Of a DNA stretch of 64,000 bases, positions 23,079-32,400 are shown piece after piece. The position numbers and the translations under genes are program-made. A model generated the notes under the pieces. It searched no databases. It saw only the letters and a list, made by a program, of their open reading frames with translations, and was not told the DNA's origin. Position 1 is the stretch's first letter. Each line of letters opens with the position of its first letter. The DNA is from Narthecium ossifragum (lineage: Eukaryota > Streptophyta > Magnoliopsida > Dioscoreales > Nartheciaceae): contig OY986966.1 in the NCBI GenBank assembly GCA_963920575.1, forward strand, positions 14,897,297 through 14,961,296, read 5' to 3'.

Positions 23079-24400
23079 TCCTTTACTCAGAAAGGCAAAC
23101 TTGGGCTAAAACACAAGCCCAAGCTCAGATCTTCCGATCTCGGGTTCACCTAGCCATTCTAAACAAACACGAACACAGACAAGGCCAGTGTGTGCACACG
23201 CGGGTGTGAAACAAACCAACAAGGCGCAATTTACCAAATTGCCCTTGTGGTCTACAGCGAGCCACAGGGGTAGAGGGGCAGGTCCTCACAGGCTAGGTGT
23301 TAAGATTTGGCATTTGTTGAGATAGGGTAGGTTAGGATTTCCTAACCATCCAGATCAGGGAGTTGAGATATGATGTTTATATTTTGAATGTCCGTTTAAA
23401 TTTCAAGTTCATGTGTGAACTTGTTTGAATTTTAAACGTTTATCCAAATTTCAAGTATTTATCTTGAATTTGAATGATTGTCCAGACATCGAATATTTAT
23501 CCGAATTTCGAATGTCTTATTTGAGTTTTGAATTTCAATATTTCTTATGGTGATTGGAGGATTTATTGAAATACCCCTGGGCAGATCGGGATATAACCAG
23601 AACATCCTTTTTATCGGTCATATGTATTTTGGACCGAAATGTCCCCGGGGTAGAGAAAATACCTCTATTTCAGATTTTCACATCCCTGAAGATGTGGAAC
23701 GACCAAAATGCCTCTTGGAGTTCAATGGCCAAAATACCCTTTTGGTTTGGTTGTTTATGCGCGACGCATGGCGGCATGACTTTTGTGCGTGTCATGGACA
23801 CATGCGCGTATTATGTGACGCGCGTACTTTAGACTCGATGTATGCGAGTCATGTGCGCGTGCATGGTGCGCGTATCGCCTTGGTCGGGACTTAGGCGAAG
23901 ATGGGTATTTATTTGGATTTATTCTGAATTTTCGGATTTTTCTTCTATTTATTTCAGGGAATTTTCTTTAATGTCCCTAGTGTTGTGGAAAATTACCAAA
24001 ACGCCCTTATATTTAGACAGCTTACACAGCTTATTTAGGATGCCGTCAAAGCTCTGTATAAGCTATTTTGGATTGTAGTGGGAGATTTAGACATGTATTT
24101 TAGTCTAAATTCCCAAAATACCCTTGGGTAAGTAAAATTACCAAAATACCCTTATTCCTCCGGCTTGTATAGGATGCCGTCAAAACCATGAATAAGTAGG
24201 GGATTTGGATAAACTCGATTGTGTCTGAGCCAGTTTGGATTTGGTGCATGCGGATTCAGTCGGGGGAGAACTGCAAATGTTGTCCATTTAGCCTTAGCTA
24301 AAATTGATGTCAACACGTATCCACAGAGATTTGTAAAGATTATTAGAGTTAAACGCTAAAGAACAGAGAAGAAAGAAAATAAAGAAGGTCAAGTAAGAAA

Positions 24401-25493
24401 TGAAGGTCCAAGAGGGGGAGAATTGGACTCTTTTCGAAAAACTAGATTAATGGAAAAATCAGGTAGGAACGAACTAACACCTTAAATGCTTGTAGATGAA
24501 ATGAAACTAAAGTAAAATAGCATGTAAGAATTATATCAAAGAGAGGTTAGAGAGATGGCACCGATTTTATAGTGGTTCGACCCAACTCTTGGTTTACGTT
24601 CACTTCTCTCAAGGCTCTCTTTGAGGTTCCACTACTTGCAAATCTTTTACAAGCTTTTCCTCCAAGCTTCCCGGTGCTTGGTGACCTTACAATCACAGCC
24701 AACTGCTGTTTGATAACTCTCAAAGTGCTTCTTCACACTCGAAGTAGATTTACAAAGGTTGTAGCTCTAAAGAGAATAAGTAGTAACTCTTGCTTAGACT
24801 AGCTCAGATGATCTCAATAATATGAATAATATTTGTGGCAAGTTTACAACAAAAAATTACTTATATCTAGCCTTCAACTAGCTCAAAAACGACCGCCAAC
24901 GGCTCTCTGCAACCGTCCAACGGCTAGTTTTTTACTATGCGCATTGCTGGCGATTCATCCATGCATCGTCAGTGACATCGACCGTCATGTACAAAAACTC
25001 ATCCTTTGCGAGCCGCGGTCGATCCACCCATCGACCGTCGCATCATCCGTCAGGCTCTGTTGTGCAAAATACTTCTCAGGGTCGATGCTCCGATCGACCG
25101 TCGCTTCTTCACTTTTCACCAACATCCTCCACGGTCGACCATCGGATCGTTCGTGAGCCTACAACATTTAAAAACACAAAGTCCAAACCTCACGATCGGC
25201 CGGTCCATCGACCGTCAGGCTCTGTCAAGAAAATGGCTTCGCAAGGTCGATGCAACGATCGATCGCGAGCCAACATTTCATTTTGTCAAGTATGGTGCAT
25301 CGTCCGTGCAACGCCGCAGTCGATCCATGGATCGACCGTTGTATTCCCACAGTCAATCCATGCATCGACCGTCAGTACAATAACTCATTAAATATTGAAT
25401 TTGAGACTTTGAATTAAAGGGGTAATAAATATTAAACATATATTTCATCATTTAATGTATATTGGCATCATCAAAACAAGGTTAGGATCAACA
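24401..25493 (-). mobile_element. Solo LTR zeta, Ty1/copia-like, with 5-bp target repeat AGAAA
   Basis: TGAAGGTCC...ATCAACA on plus (TG/CA ends), flanked by AGAAA at 24,396-24,400 and 25,494-25,498. The length is 1,093 bp. In minus orientation it starts TGTTGATCCTAACC followed by TTGTTTTGATGATGCC, a start typical of plant copia (Sirevirus-like) LTRs; the family name is inference. It contains the type A array. Short ORFs across the array are shadows. Confidence 0.75.
24962..25372. repeat. Type A palindrome array in copia-like solo LTR zeta
   Basis: Eight units related to GGTCGAT-6 bp-ATCGACC start at about 24,962, 25,015, 25,078, 25,131, 25,192, 25,243, 25,316 and 25,349. Steps are 53, 63, 53, 61, 51, 73 and 33 bp. 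Two stretches (25,071-25,088 and 25,206-25,233) recur in reverse complement in Athila LTR L3 at 30,768-30,815. Confidence 0.8.
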
Positions 25494-26172
25494 AGAAATA
25501 AGAAGTACCGAACATAGAAGATCTAATAACAAAATAAGAAAATGATAGAAATATAATGGATGAAGACTAAGGTTCCGATTTCACTGTAACATCCTCATTC
25601 TATGCATTGAATCAGCAAAATCTCAGTTTAAATCAAAGGGTTCGTTCTTCCGGCATGATGATCCGTTCGGCCACGGTCTTCACCAAGTACCCTTAATTAA
25701 CTCTTGCTAATGAACCCATAGCTAACTGTTAATAAAAAATCCACTAAGCTCTGAACAACAATTATGAACCAAGAAATGTCTTAGCTTGAACCCGGTTTTG
25801 AGATAAACTCATTCATTCATAGATTCTACAAGATTAGGGAATGAACCCTCGCCCAATCTCACATAAAACAATCTACAATACTTCTATTGGAAAGATAAAG
25901 CTATTTAAGATCTCAGTTATAATAATGAATGCAACAAGGAATATGAACTGATTAAATAAGCATGATTCAATAACATAGAATGATTCTGTTAGGCTACATC
26001 GATACCTTAGAAAAGAAACTAGCCACTTATGTTCATCATGAAGACAACAAAAGTGTTCACGGAAAAATAAAGAAGAAAGATGAAGAAAACAAAACCCTAA
26101 CGCAACTTCCTCTCCTCCAGATGCTCCAGAAAAGTCCTCCCAAAAAGTCCATTTCAATAACCCTAAGTTTCT

Positions 26173-26180
26173 TATTTATA
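26173..26180 (-). promoter_or_regulatory. TATA box of Athila LTR L1
   Basis: TATAAATA on minus, conserved with L2 (27,059-27,066) and L3 (30,636-30,643), next to the palindrome array. Confidence 0.55.
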
Positions 26181-26244
26181 GGCTTCAAAGGTCTTCAACT
26201 CGGATTAGATATGCACCCTTGATTTTGCTCAACAGCTATTTAAA

Positions 26245-26480
26245 GATCGATCTTTTAGGGGTGAAGATCGATCATTTCATCCCATATAAGTGTCACGCTC
26301 TGAGGATGATTGATCATTTTAAAGGTGATGATCGATCATTTGCATCATCGATTTTCTCAATTTTCTCAACTGCGAAGATGATCGATCTTCTTAAGGGAAA
26401 AGATCGATTCGAGTAAGCATAGCTCTCTGTCATCTCCTGGTGAATAAATGATCGATCTTCATAGAGGAAGAAGATCGAAC
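26245..26480. repeat. Type B palindrome array in Athila LTR L1
   Basis: GATCGATC-like words come in four pairs: 26,245/26,266 (21 bp), 26,308/26,330 (22), 26,380/26,402 (22) and 26,450/26,473 (23). Text between pair members is usually a variant of TTC...GAA, making each pair a loose hairpin. The array lies just upstream of the TATA box. Confidence 0.85.
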
Positions 26481-26543
26481 ATCTTTCATGTGTATTTTCT
26501 CTTTTGTCATTAGACTGCGACATTGGTATTAAAAATACCGTAA

Positions 26544-26679
26544 CTTCCTCTAGAAAAATCGGAATCACGAACCGTAAAATTCTCCAAAAATTAGACTTTA
26601 AGAGCTTTCTAATCTTTGTGAAGCAACATATAGCCTAGAGGAATTTTACGGTTCGTGATTCCGATTTTCCTAGAGGAAG
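26544..26679. repeat. Inverted repeat of 39-bp arms at the L1 U3 edge
   Basis: The arm 26,544-26,582 pairs with 26,641-26,679 with one mismatch. The right arm is the same LTR U3 text in opposite polarity, so LTR sequence turns back on itself at about 26,629. Confidence 0.85.
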
Positions 26680-26779
26680 TGGTGCTCTTTGTCGTGATTA
26701 AATGCACTTAGAAGATCAATCTCTTCCTTGGGTGGAGATCGATCTTCTAAGTGCATTTAATCACGACAAAGAGCACCAC
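26679..26779. repeat. Perfect 39-bp inverted repeat at the L1/L2 junction (copy A form)
   Basis: 26,679-26,717 and 26,741-26,779 are exact reverse complements with a 23-bp loop. In copy B the same arms stand about 0.85 kb apart. Copy A lacks 823 bp between two copies of GAGATCGATC, one of which remains at 26,735-26,744. Confidence 0.9.
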
Positions 26780-26786
26780 TTGAAAG

Positions 26787-26994
26787 GATCGATCATCTCA
26801 CTCGAAAGGATCGATCATTTGAGTGAATTTTTACATGACAGAGAGCACGGATTGCAATGATCGATCTTCCTACGGGGCGAGACCAATGACACAAGAAGAA
26901 GATCGATCTTCACATCATACGAAGATCGATCATTTGCGGTCGTCGCCAGCAACTGATGAAGAAGATTGATCTTCCTCCTTCGGAAGGATCGATC
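26787..26994. repeat. Type B palindrome array in Athila LTR L2
   Basis: Pairs of GATCGATC-like words: 26,787/26,809 (22 bp), 26,901/26,924 (23) and 26,964/26,987 (23), plus a single word at 26,859. A further pair, 26,714/26,737 (23), stands at the deletion junction. The array ends about 65 bp upstream of the TATA box. Confidence 0.85.
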
Positions 26995-27058
26995 ATTTGA
27001 TTGCCAGCGAAGAAAATCAAGGGCCCAGATCTAATCCAAGTTAGGGTTACTTGGAGGT

Positions 27059-27066
27059 TATAAATA
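27059..27066 (+). promoter_or_regulatory. TATA box of Athila LTR L2
   Basis: GGTTATAAATAGG, followed by GTTAGGG-type leader text. The same element exists in L1 and L3. Confidence 0.6.
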
Positions 27067-27893
27067 GGCCTTAGGGAAATTTGGGGATCTTTTTGGAGGA
27101 CTTTCTGGAGCATCTGGAGGAGAGGAAGGCGCGTTAGGGTTTTGTTTTCTTTGTCTTTCTTTCTTTATTTTTCTTTGAACACTTTTGTCGTCTTCATGAT
27201 GAACATGAGTGGCTAGTTTCTTTGCTAAGGAACCGATGTAGCCCTAACTGAATCATTCTATGTTATTGAATTAATGTTTTAATCAATTTATATTTCTTGT
27301 TGCATTCATTATTATAATTGTGATCTTCATGCTTTTACTTGGCCACTAGAAGTACTGTAGATTGTTTTATGCGAGATTAGGCGAGGGTTCATTCCCTAAT
27401 CTTGCAGGATCTATGAATGTATGAGTTTATGTCGAAGTCGGGTTCAAGCTAAGACAATTCTTGGTTCATAATTGTTCTTCAGAGCTTAATGGATTCTTGA
27501 TTAACACTTAGTCATAGGTTCATTTGCAAGGGTTAATTGAGGGTACTTGGTGAAGACCGCGATCGAACGGATCATCATACCGGAAGAACGAGCCCTTGAA
27601 ATTAAATTGAGATTTTGTTGATTCAATGCATAGAATGAGAATGTTGTGATGAAATCAGAACCTTAGTATTCATCCATCATATTTCCATCGTTTTCTTATT
27701 TCGTTATTAGATCTTCTATTTTTGATACTTCATATTTCTTACTTTCCCATCCTTATTTTCTTTCTTTTATGTTCTTTAACGTTTTATTCTAATAATCTCT
27801 ACAAATCTCTGTGGGTACGATACTCGTCTTGGTACTATACTGATCACACCGATTCGTATACTTACGAGATATAAAATTTATTCATCAAGTTTT

Positions 27894-27911
27894 TGGCGCC
27901 GTTGCCAGGGA
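27894..27911 (+). other. Primer binding site of Athila copy at L2
   Basis: TGGCGCCGTTGCCAGGGA follows the LTR end by six bases. TGGCGCCGTTGCCGGGGA is the known tRNA-Asp-type primer site of Athila elements; one base differs. Confidence 0.85.
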
Positions 27912-27936
27912 TTTGATTAGAGTTTATTAGTAGTGA

Positions 27937-29420
27937 ATGCAAGGTCGCCAATCATGGAAAGAAAAGTTGTTGCCCATGAACGATAACATATTTCAAATTG
28001 GGAGCAAGAAGGGATCTAAGAAAGATAGCCTGTACACATCAGATCTAGGAGTTCAACAAGAAGAACAAGAGGAGATAGAGCTTAATAACAATGTACGTCC
28101 TTTGGTGGAGTACGCGAGGCCTACTATTTCTACCTCACCTTCATGCATCGTGTTCCCCGCAGAGGCTAGGAATTATGAACTTAAAAATCTACATTTTTCT
28201 ATGCTTCCTGAATTTCATGGTTTACCTTCTGAAGATGCACTGACTTTTGTTAAAGATTATTATGCTACTATTCAGACTTTTCCTCTAGGTGGCATTATTG
28301 AAGGTCAATTGAGGATGTAATGTTTTCCTTATACCTTGAAGGATAAAGCTAAGAGATGGCTGATGTCATTGCCTCCTGGATCACTCACTAATTGGGATTC
28401 AATTTATAACAAGTTTGTGAGCAAATTTTATTCCCATGCCATGACCACCAACTTGAGGAGGTAAATTCCAAATTTTCAGCAAGCTGATGGAGAACCATTC
28501 CATGAAGCATGGGGTAGATTTAAAATGCTTTTGATGCAATGTCCCCATCATAACTTCTCTTTAGAAAATCAGATGCAATATTTTTATGATGGACTAAATC
28601 TTTCTTGTCAGACTATGGCAGATAATGCTGCATGTGGAGCGATGTTCAAAACGACACCACCAGAGGCATATGAAATTTATGAGATACTAGGATCCAACTC
28701 GCAGCAGAAAGACACGAGGAATAAGGCGAGAGGCATCTATGAGCTTAACCAGAAGGACGACATGGCAAGGCAGATCACAACCCTCAACAAGAAGATGGAC
28801 GCGATGATATCCACACAAAGTCCACACAAGCAAAACCAGTTGAGATTTGTTCAATTTGTAATATTGTTGGTCATAATTTTGATTCATATCCTTCTAGTAG
28901 TGAATTTTCGGAATATGTGCAAGAACAAGCTAATTTTATGAATGCTTATAACCCGAGACCTAGATTTGATCCTTATGCAAATACTTACAATCCTGGTTGG
29001 AGGGAGCATCCGAATTTTTCATGGAAAAATATTGCTAATGCTAGTATGCCTTCTGCTAATCAGTCTAACCCACCTGTTAAGTCGTCTTTTGAAGCGACTA
29101 TATTAGCTTTTATGTAGAAAATAGACTCAAAGATGGAACGGCAGGATTCGGCAATTATTGAACATGAAGCAGCACTGAAGAATATGGTAGCTTCCATTGG
29201 GAAGTTTGAAGTTCAAGTAGGACAGATTACGGATGCTGTTCGAGCCCATGTTCCAGGCAAATTTCAAAGCCAACCTGAGCAAGCCAACACAGTTATTGTG
29301 CTTCGTTCAGGTAAAATAATTGAGAATAAGATTAATGCTGAAGTTACTGATGAGTGTAGTGATAAAAAAATTGAGGAAGTCGAGAGGGAGGAGCGCTCGA
29401 AAAGTCCATCGAAGACCATA
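27937..29420 (+). pseudogene. gag: Athila-type gag, broken
   Basis: The frame begins ATG at 27,937 (MQGRQSWKEK). The gag core reads LHFSMLPEFHGLPSEDALTF, then LKDKAKRWLMSLPPGS and FHEAWGRFK. A zinc-knuckle-like CSICNIVGHNFDSY (28,848-28,889) has Tyr in place of the last Cys. LRSGK near 29,300-29,315 marks the gag-protease junction region. Breaks: TAA at 28,318, TAA at about 28,465 and TAG at about 29,116 (each one C-to-T step from CAA or CAG), plus a shift near 28,830. At 29,421 it stops abruptly and opposite-strand gag follows, so no protease or pol is present. Confidence 0.8.
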
Positions 29421-29763
29421 TCTGAATAGTAGCATAATAATCTTTCACAAAAGTCAGTGCATCTTCAGAAGGTAAACCATGAAATTCAGGAAGCATAGAA
29501 AAATGTAGATTTTTCATTTCATAATTCCTAGCCTTTGCGGGTAACGCGATGCATGAAGGTGAGGTAGAAATAGTAGGCCTCGCATACTCCTCCAAAGGAC
29601 GCGCATTGTTATTAACCTCTATCTCCTCTTGTTCTTCTTCTTGAACTCCTAAATCTGATGTGGACATGCTGTCTTTGTTAGATACCTTCTTTCTCCCAAT
29701 TTGATCTATGCTATCGTTCACGGGCAACAACTTTTCTTTTCATGATCGGCGACCTTCCATTCA
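29421..29763 (-). pseudogene. gag: Second Athila gag 5' fragment, inverted
   Basis: On minus, starting at 29,763, it matches the first about 110 codons of the plus-strand gag but with many substitutions (PVNDSIDQIGRKKVSNKDS against PMNDNIFQIGSKKGSKKDS), so it comes from a different family member. An early TGA stands where the plus copy has Trp (TGG). Homology ends at DYYATIQ, at the inversion junction. Confidence 0.8.
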
Positions 29764-29785
29764 CTACTAATAAACTCTAATCAAA

Positions 29786-29803
29786 TCCCCGGCAACGGCG
29801 CCA
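29786..29803 (-). other. Primer binding site of inverted Athila copy at L3
   Basis: On minus TGGCGCCGTTGCCGGGGA, exactly the tRNA-Asp-type site, followed toward higher coordinates by LTR L3. Confidence 0.9.
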
Positions 29804-30635
29804 AAAACTTGATGAATAAATTTTATATCTCACAAGTATACAAATTGGTGTGGTCAGTATAGCAGCAAGACGAGTATCATACCCACAGAGATTTGTAAAG
29901 ATTATTAGAGTAAAACGCTAAAGAACAGAGAAGAAAGAAAATAAGGAAGGTAAAGGAAGAGATAAGAAGTACCGAAAATAGAAGATCTAATAGCAAAATA
30001 AAAAAATGATGGAAATCCTATGGATGAAGATTAAGGTTCCGATTTAACCATAACATCCAAATTCTATGCATTGAATCAACAAAATCTTAGTTTAATCCAA
30101 GGGTTCGTTCTTCCGGTATAATGAACATTTCGATCGCAGTCTTCACCAAGTACCCTCAATTAACCCTAGCTAATGAACCCATAACTAAGTGTTAATCAAG
30201 AATCCATTAAGCTCTGAAGAATAATTATGAACTAAGAATTGTCTTAGCTTGAACCCGGCTTTAACATAAACTCATTCATTCATACATCCTGCAAGATTAG
30301 GGAATGAACCCTCGCCCAATCTCACATAAAATAATCTATAATACTTCTATTGGCCAGATAAAGGTATTTAAAATCTCAGTTATAATAATGAATGAAATAA
30401 GAAACATAAACTGATTAAATGACCATGATTCAATAACATAGAATGATTCTATTTGGCTAAATCGGTACCTTAGAAAAGAAACTAGCCACTCATGTTCATC
30501 ATGTAGACGACAAAAGTGTTCAAGAAAAAATAAAGAAAAAAAGACAAAGAAAACAAAACCCTAACGCAGCTTCCTCTCCTCCAGATGCTCCAGGAAAGTC
30601 TTCCAAAATGTCCCCTTTGATAACCCTAAGTATCC

Positions 30636-30643
30636 TATTTATA
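30636..30643 (-). promoter_or_regulatory. TATA box of Athila LTR L3
   Basis: TATAAATA on minus, at the position conserved in L1 and L2. Confidence 0.55.
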
Positions 30644-30694
30644 GGCCTAAACTCGGGTTAGATCTGGGTCCATTATACGCTCGCTGCTGATCTG

Positions 30695-30882
30695 GCGGTC
30701 GACCGTGAGACCTGACGGCCGACCGTCAACTGTACACATTAATTTAGAAGAGCGGCGGTCGATCATCGCATCGACCCTGAGAAGTGTTTTTCTTGACAAA
30801 GGCTGACGGTCGATGCTACGATCGACCGTGAGAATTTTGAGCGCGATGGTCGATCTCACGAATGATGCGACGGTCAACCGTC
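30695..30882. repeat. Type A palindrome array in Athila LTR L3
   Basis: GGTCGACCGT, GGTCGAT...ATCGACC and related palindromes, four to six units, upstream of the TATA box. 30,768-30,785 matches the reverse complement of zeta 25,071-25,088 exactly, and 30,788-30,815 matches zeta 25,206-25,233 at 26 of 28 positions. Confidence 0.8.
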
Positions 30883-31218
30883 ACTATTCATTCAGCACTA
30901 CGCACTGGTACGAAAAATATTGTAACTTCCTCTACGAAACTCGGAATCATGAAGCGTAAAGTTATCCAGAAACTAGACGTGAAGGGCTTTCCAACTATAT
31001 ATGGTACATCATCTAGTTCTTCATGACCAGGTACAGTTTAATCTTCCAAGTTAACTCATGTAATCTTTTCAGCTTCTTTTAACTCCAATTTCCTGCATTT
31101 TTCAAACAACTATGTAAAGCACATATAAGTGTAAAAATAGTATTAAAGAATAAGGGTGATAATCTATCAATTGAGATGCTTATAAGACTATTCAGAGTAC
31201 ACTTTCATGCACTCATTA

Positions 31219-32400
31219 AACTCCATCTCATCTCTAGAGAAAACTCACATTACGACCACCGTCTACCCCAGGGCACGTGCTCTGTGACCTCCACTGTCAA
31301 CAGAAGTACCTCTCTCTACAACCAAGCACTCCAGCGCTGAAACATTAGGGCGTAGGACACAAGGTGGCACGTAACTTCCTCTAACACAGATACTGAGACT
31401 AGAATCCTGGGCGACCTCTACACCTCAATGAGAAAAATCATACCCAGCTAGACACCATCCTCAAGAATACAAGATTCCAACTTAATACAATCACGCCCTA
31501 GACCTTACTTCCTAGCCACGGTCCTAGAACTAGATTCGAGCTACCCGAGAGCCTCGGATCGACGAAGACCCTATTCACCCACACCCTAACCTTATGCTCT
31601 AATGCAAACAAGATGCATGCAATGCTCAGGCACAAATATAGAGACATAAGCATGCAACAAGATGACATCAATTATACAGGTCGAGGCATAGCCTATAGCT
31701 AGCCAAAGGGGTGAGCATAGCAAGGCTCTCAAATACATATAAGCTATACTAACAATATAACGATTTTAGCATAGCGATAATGATAACACAGATATATAAT
31801 AGTCTTCAGTGCACTCCGGCACCTGACAGACTAAGGTTCCACAGTTACCCCGCACCAACAGCTAAGCAACAACAACAATCGAGCCAATTTCGACATTACA
31901 GCGGTGTCCACAACCGTCAATCGAAATTTGATACAAGGGGATACAACCCCGACCAAACCACACAACAAGATATATAATCTAGCAGTACAACAGGTTATGC
32001 CCCTGGCGCACGCCGACAATCAGTGGGGCTATTAATCAAAGCAGTAAATCTATACTAAGCATGCTGGGCACACCTTCGACCCATTTACTCTACACATTCC
32101 ACAAAGCTGTAAATGGATATGTACAAGGGTTAGGAAAGCTATTAAAGTGATTACAAACTATCTGCACATATATGTATAGCATGTTTATCGGGGAACTGCT
32201 TGAAAATGGTAGAAACCGGTAAATCGATCCGGAATCCAATTCACAGCGTAATCCAAGGATAAACCCGTGAAAATCCCGATTAAAATTTATAATAATCCTT
32301 ACCTATCAACGGGAAAGCCACACGAGAAATTTGTGTCGAAAAGAAACCGAGAACACCAAATTCGAATCAATTATAACAAATCAGCATATAAAAGATAGAC
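31219..32400 (-). mobile_element. Truncated chromovirus-family LTR fragment (epsilon)
   Basis: 31,490-31,660 closely matches alpha at about 6,900-7,060 (GAGCTACCCGAGAGCCTCGGAT and neighbouring text) in the same plus-strand polarity, hence a minus-orientation LTR. Both termini are missing. It lies between L3 and the 5'-truncated Tat E2. No gene is visible. Confidence 0.6.

Larger units (their letters stand above)
20873..23290 (-). mobile_element. Solo LTR gamma, chromovirus family, with 5-bp target repeat GGCTA
   Basis: On plus it begins TGTCGCGCCCC and ends GGTCCTCACA; GGCTA flanks it at 20,868-20,872 and 23,291-23,295. At 2,418 bp it is a relative of alpha and of 5,993-11,185 (shared words at about 21,255, AAGCTCAGTAGGG, and near 23,200, CGCGGGTGTGAAAC). 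Orientation is minus. It holds the type C array (22,957-23,078), a perfect 36-bp palindrome and a GCTGCAGCGG palindrome cluster near 21,829-21,885. The Arg/Lys/Gly-rich ORFs around 22,600-23,000 are GA-repeat translations. Confidence 0.9.
12059..24315 (-). mobile_element. Tat-type Ty3/gypsy element E1, 3' end lost
   Basis: On minus the order is 5' LTR (24,315 to 19,960, split by gamma), primer site (19,957-19,939), gag, protease, RT and partial RNase H. The rest of RNase H, the integrase, the antisense ORF and the 3' LTR are absent because LTR X abuts at 12,058. The right LTR end TGTTGACATC lies against CGTAT (24,316-24,320), inside Athila LTR L1. The element has many stops and frameshifts and cannot act on its own. 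Confidence 0.85.
19960..24315 (-). mobile_element. 5' LTR of Tat E1, split by solo LTR gamma
   Basis: On minus the LTR starts TGTTGACATC (24,315) and ends GGATTTGCCCA (19,960). Without gamma and one GGCTA repeat it is about 1,933 bp (913 + 1,020). The 3' half (20,100-20,860) is GC-rich with three similar GGAGATGGGGAACGCC-type words and long shadow ORFs on both strands, none matching a protein I recognise. The 5' half (23,296-24,315) is AT-rich with short ACCAAAATGCCC-type repeats. It is inserted in L1 next to CGTAT. Confidence 0.7.
24316..26628 (-). mobile_element. Athila-type LTR L1 (minus), truncated and carrying insertions
   Basis: 24,316-24,400 and 25,499-26,628 together match LTR L3 (29,810-31,218) and, as reverse complement, L2. 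The PBS-side end is cut by Tat E1 and the U3 start is lost at about 26,628 (ends ...GAAGCAACATATA). Between the pieces lies solo LTR zeta. Features: TATTTATA at 26,173-26,180 and the type B array at 26,245-26,480. No coding sequence. Confidence 0.75.
26735..27887 (+). mobile_element. Athila-type LTR L2 (copy A form, U3 start missing)
   Basis: It ends ATTTATTCATCA at 27,887, six bases before the primer site. It is inverted relative to L1. In copy B the same LTR is full length (55,297-56,761, 1,465 bp, TGATGAG...TTCATCA). Here the first about 320 bp are missing because of the 823-bp deletion. It keeps the type B array and TATA box. A promoter here would drive the plus-strand gag. Confidence 0.8.
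29810..31218 (-). mobile_element. Athila-type LTR L3 (minus)
   Basis: On plus it begins TGATGAATAAAT and ends GCACTCATTA; in its own direction the start is TAATGAG where L2 in copy B has TGATGAG, so the terminal TG has mutated. It is 1,409 bp. It is homologous to L1 and L2 over R/U5 and most of U3, but the palindrome block between is of type A, not type B. The TATA box is at 30,636-30,643. Confidence 0.8.
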
